A program made the translations under genes and the position numbers. Of a DNA stretch of 64,000 nt, positions 60,730-64,000 are shown in pieces. The stretch comes from Erpetoichthys calabaricus. Its lineage: Eukaryota; Chordata; Cladistia; Polypteriformes; Polypteridae. The stretch covers positions 33,365,632-33,429,631 of the forward strand of contig NC_041395.2 in NCBI RefSeq assembly GCF_900747795.2. The letters are read 5' to 3'. Within the stretch, counting starts at the first letter, position 1. Each line of letters starts with the position of its first letter. Under the pieces are notes generated by a model. It worked only from the letters and a program-made list of their open reading frames with translations, ran no database searches and was not told the origin of the DNA.

Positions 60730-61910
60730 TAATGTGGCAGGAGATAAAGGGTACAGATAAGAGGAGAATGTTCCACTTGAAGTAAGTTCATCAGTGGAGT
60801 CCCTCAGGGATCTGTCCTTTGCCCATTACCTTTTCTGATTCATATTAATTACATTCATTCTGGAACAGTTAGCAAACTTGTCTGCCATTGGAGGAATGGC
60901 AGACACTGAGAAGGCAGTAAGAACAATTAAAAAAACCTGGACAACATTCACAACAGGGTGAACACCTGGAAACGCAGTTTAATGTAGAAAAGTGCAACGT
61001 GCTACACGTGAGCAGAAGAAACATCAATTATATATACAAGATGGCAGACACTGTCATATAGGAAGCAACCTCAGAAAAGGATTCAGGGGTTGATGTTGAT
61101 GCAACACTTTCATTATCTAAGCAACACACAGAAGCAATTAAAAAGGCAAATAAAATATTAGTTTATATCATAAAAACTGTTGAATTTAAGTCAAGGGTCC
61201 TTATACTCAAAACTATATTATGCACTAGTTAGACCTCAACTGGAGTATTGTAAGCAGTTCTGGTCACCACAGTACAAGAAAGACAGAGGAGAGGCAACCT
61301 AGTGCATCCCAGGACTTTTTCTGATTAATATTAATTACATTAATTTTGGTATAATTAATAAATTACCAAATTCTCAGGTGACACTAAAATTGGATCAATG
61401 GCAGGCACTGAGAAGGCAACAAAATTAATTCAAGATGACCTGGACAAGCTTCAGAACTGGGCGAAAACCTGGAAAATGCAATTTGATGTAGAATAGTGTT
61501 ACATGTGGGTAAAAGAAACATCAATTTTAAATACAAGGCTCAGAGAATTAAACCGTTTTAGTCTCAAGCAGAGAAGACTGTGTGGGGACTTAATCCAGGT
61601 ATTTATAATCCTCAAAGGCATTGATAAAGTAGATCCAGGAACATTCTTTCAGCTTAAGGGTGAATCAGATACTCATGGACATGGATATACTCAGTGGAAA
61701 TTAAGGAGAAGTGCATTTATAACTGAAGCCAGTAAGCACTTCTTTATGCAAAGAGTTGTGAGACTCTGGAACAAACTACCAGGGCATGGAGTTGAAGCAG
61801 AAACCTTCACAACCATTAATCTGGATGAGATATGGGGACAGCTTAGCTATTAGATAAACAAAAAGGCTTGATGGACTGAATAGTCTCCTCTTGTTTGTCA
61901 AATTTGTAAT
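60730..61910 (+). mobile_element. CR1-type LINE, two partial copies (orthologue of 34.3 kb)
   Basis: The same tandem layout as 34340-35860, with a deletion in the second copy around 61510-61540. It keeps LRELNRFSLKQRRLCGDL, VDPGTFFQLKGESD and EASKHFFMQRVVRLWNKLPG, the CR1 reverse transcriptase end. Dead. Confidence 0.75.
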
Positions 61911-62317
61911 GTTTCTGGAAAAAAAAAAAAACAGATTTTGCTTTCATGGCATGAAGTTTGCATCTGACATGTTATTCTTTACTACCTCAGGATTCCTTGT
62001 GGCTTTGTGGTTATGCAGGGAAATGCAGGCTTAGCTACTGAGGAGCTTTCATCTTTCATATGAACAACAGTCTGACAAAACAGTCAACTTGCCCTCTTTG
62101 TTTCTATACTTAATTAAAGATAATATCATACATGACAGAATTTTGATGTGTATTTTGGGTTAAAAAGTATTATTTAAAAAAAATTATAACATTCATTTTT
62201 AATTACATTTTATAACTTAGCAAAACACTAATCATAAAAATAAAAACACTTTAGGCAAGTTGTGAGAAGGATAGGAAGGAAATTGTTTCTAACATTTGAT
62301 AGAAAGGCTTTTAGTCA

Positions 62318-62356
62318 GGATTTTATGTAAACAGTAACAAGAAGTTCTTCACTGTG
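62318..62356 (-). promoter_or_regulatory. V5 recombination signal, 23-bp spacer
   Basis: Perfect heptamer CACAGTG (62350-62356), 23-bp spacer, nonamer ATAAAATCC (62318-62326); same heptamer and nonamer as V3. Confidence 0.92.
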
Positions 62357-62829
62357 CCTGCAGCACAATAATATTTGGCTGTGTCTTCAGTTTTGAGGCT
62401 GCTCATGTCCAAATACAGAGCCTGTTTAGAATTGTCTCTGGAGATTGTAAATCGTCCTTTAATGCTGCTGGCGTAGTGTGTAGTACTGCTGTCAGGGGTA
62501 ATAGCAGCCAGCCATTCAAGTCCTTTTCCTGGCTCTTGTCTAATCCAGCTCAAGAGGTAAGCAGTAATGGTATCCCCATCACTGTCCTGTCCTGAACCAT
62601 GGCAGGTCAGTCGCAGAGACTCTCCAGGATTTTTGACCTCACTACTTTTTTGGGTCAAGACAATATCTGACTGGACACCTAAAAAAACAAAAAAGAGAAT
62701 TGGAAAAATGTGTGATCTAATGCCAGAATACAGGGTATTAAAAATAATAAAGGGCAAAGCAAAAATACAAAAGAATCACGACTTACATGATAAAACGGCC
62801 ATAAAAATCAAAATACACAGAGTCTCCAT
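62357..62829 (-). CDS. immunoglobulin heavy-chain V segment (V5)
   Basis: Leader exon 62787-62829 ([14 protein letters not shown]), a 108-bp intron and V exon 62357-62678. Mature [20 protein letters not shown], Cys22, Trp41 ([13 protein letters not shown]), CDR2 region [30 protein letters not shown], Cys101 and a CAAG stub. CDR1 reads [13 protein letters not shown]. As in V3 the intron is open in frame, but splice borders and phase are conserved. CDR2 differs from V3 much more than the frameworks do, as expected for diversified V copies. Looks functional. Confidence 0.92.
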
Positions 62830-62889
62830 AACCATTGTTGAGTGTGAGAAAGAAAGCACTAAAGATACAGTCGGAGTGACCTGACAGAG

Positions 62890-62924
62890 TTTATATGACA
62901 AAAACAAAACCACTGTATTTGCAT
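62890..62924 (-). promoter_or_regulatory. V5 octamer-TATA promoter
   Basis: Octamer ATGCAAAT at 62917-62924 and CATATAAA at 62890-62897 on the minus strand, 60 bp from the start codon. Confidence 0.85.
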
Positions 62925-63658
62925 AATGTATGCATGACATATGAAGGGAATATTTAAGAACTTATAATTCATATAACAGGAGTAAAGATAATTCCCTTTT
63001 GTAATAGCTTATATAATTTTCTTGTGAATTGTCAAAGTGTTTATAGACACTAATTTCCTACATTGCTCAGATGCCAGAGAGAAATGAACAATAATGAAGG
63101 GCATACATATTTAACATAATTGAGAGATTTGCTCTTTTTGAGTTAAACCATATAAGCTTTTAAATGTATACAATTCATGTGTCTTTATTTATTTTCAACA
63201 TCTATGTACAAGCTGCAGGAAGAGTCAGAATTAGGAGAAATATCCAAAATGGATGGATTGCTCAGCCTCTCATTTTTGTCAATTTTTGGACAGTAAATAC
63301 TTGTTGGTATTTTTGGAAAAACTGTAAAATTGTGAAATTTCATATCACCTTCATATTAGCAACCCACAGTGATTTTTTTCCATTTCGTATAAGCACTGTG
63401 TGATGCGTGTTCTTCATATGAAAAACATGCTCATGGTAAACTAGACAAGACTAGATTAAATACTGTAAGTGACTGAAGGAGCTAAATAGAAAGTAGGTCA
63501 ATAGAGCAAGCAGAACCAGGGAAGACAACACAGGGCTCCATATACAGTACATTGTTGATACATTCAGTGGACTTTACAATATGAGTAACACTGATCACTG
63601 ACCACTATATGTCTGCTTGTTGAACATACTTTATATTTTAGGATTATATAGAATTATA
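62925..63658. other. V5 upstream flank
   Basis: Aligns closely with 37034-37778 upstream of V3. Non-coding. Confidence 0.8.
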
Positions 63659-64000
63659 GGCGGCACGGTGGCGCAGTGGGTAGCGCTGCTGCCTCGCAGT
63701 TGGGAGACCTGGGGACCTGGGTTTGCTTCCTGGGTCCTCCCTGCGTAGAGTTTGCATGTTCTCCTCGTGTCTGCGTGGGTTTCCTCCGGGGCGCTCCGGT
63801 TTCCTCCCACAATCCAAAGACATGCAGGTTAGGTGGATTGGCGATTCTAAATTGGCCCTAGTGTGTGCTTGGTGTGTGGGTGTGTTTGTGTGTGTCCTGC
63901 GGTGGGTTGGCACCCTGCCCGGGATTGGTTCCCTGCCTTGTGCCCTGTGTTGGCTGGGATTGGCTCCAGCAGACCCCCGTGACCCTGTGTTGGGATTCAG
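63659..64000 (+). mobile_element. tRNA-headed SINE, cut by window end
   Basis: GGCGGCACGGTGGCGCAGTG head, B-box-like GGGTTTGCTTCC and the body up to the window edge; the tail lies outside. Inserted at the same GGATTATATAGAATTA site as the copy at 37779. Confidence 0.9.

Larger units (their letters stand above)
53800..62300. repeat. V spacer paralogue 3 (V4-V5)
   Basis: Near-complete match to the V2-V3 spacer, including the shared Rex-like and CR1 debris (59.7-61.9 kb against 33.2-35.9). Private insertions are two solo LTRs and a Tc1 element at 55.3-58.1 kb and a SINE scrap at 60.4 kb. It has the empty site for the Harbinger-like element at 54065. Confidence 0.88.

Noticed and set aside
63659-63760. 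tRNA genes at SINE heads (also 15600-15667 and 37779-37850)
   Set aside because: A- and B-box-like motifs are present, but the heads are fused to SINE bodies with target duplications and do not fold as complete tRNAs by eye.

Overview
The window looks like about 64 kb of a fish immunoglobulin heavy-chain variable (IGHV) locus that is heavily loaded with transposable elements. Five V segments lie on the minus strand: V1 at 11.1-11.6 kb, V2 at 16.6-17.1, V3 at 36.5-36.9, V4 at 51.9-52.4 and V5 at 62.4-62.8. Each has a 43-nt leader exon, a short intron, a 322-nt V exon with Cys22, Trp41 and Cys101, and a 3' recombination signal with a 23-bp spacer. Upstream of each is an octamer (ATGCAAAT on the minus strand) at a fixed distance from a TATA-like box. 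All five read open. No D, J or constant exon, and no other protein-coding host gene, was recognised. L2, CR1 and Rex-like LINEs, tRNA-headed and 5S-like SINEs, Tc1, hAT, Harbinger, Helitron and a Gmr1-like LTR element point to a ray-finned fish. A bichir or reedfish is my guess; I could not test the species.

Layout. 0-10.9 kb: LINE pieces (L2 copies at 0.5, 5.1 and 8.4 kb), a Tc1 scrap, a small hAT element and a solo LTR. 11-18.5 kb: V1 and V2, separated by the shortest spacer. 18.5-21.9 kb: a decayed Helitron carrying a fold-back hAT-type insert. 23.3-36.4 kb: the V2-V3 spacer, enlarged by a Harbinger-like element that itself received an LTR retroelement, plus LINE tails that grew into TATC arrays. 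38-51.6 kb: the V3-V4 spacer, with a tandem 5S-SINE unit around a broken Tc1, a 5'-truncated LINE, a solo LTR and a 3.8 kb hAT element. 53.8-62.3 kb: the V4-V5 spacer, a close paralogue of the V2-V3 spacer, holding two solo LTRs and a Tc1 element with an intact 339-residue transposase inside an AT microsatellite.

The V segments arose by tandem duplication of a unit made of a V segment plus its upstream spacer. The V1-V2, V2-V3 and V4-V5 spacers align over much of their length, and each later insertion can be read as filled in one copy and empty in another. V3 and V5 are the closest pair: they share RSS sequences, a SINE at the same upstream position and the same LINE debris downstream. The V segments should act together as germline templates for V(D)J recombination, transcribed from the octamer promoters and cut at the 23-bp-spacer signals.
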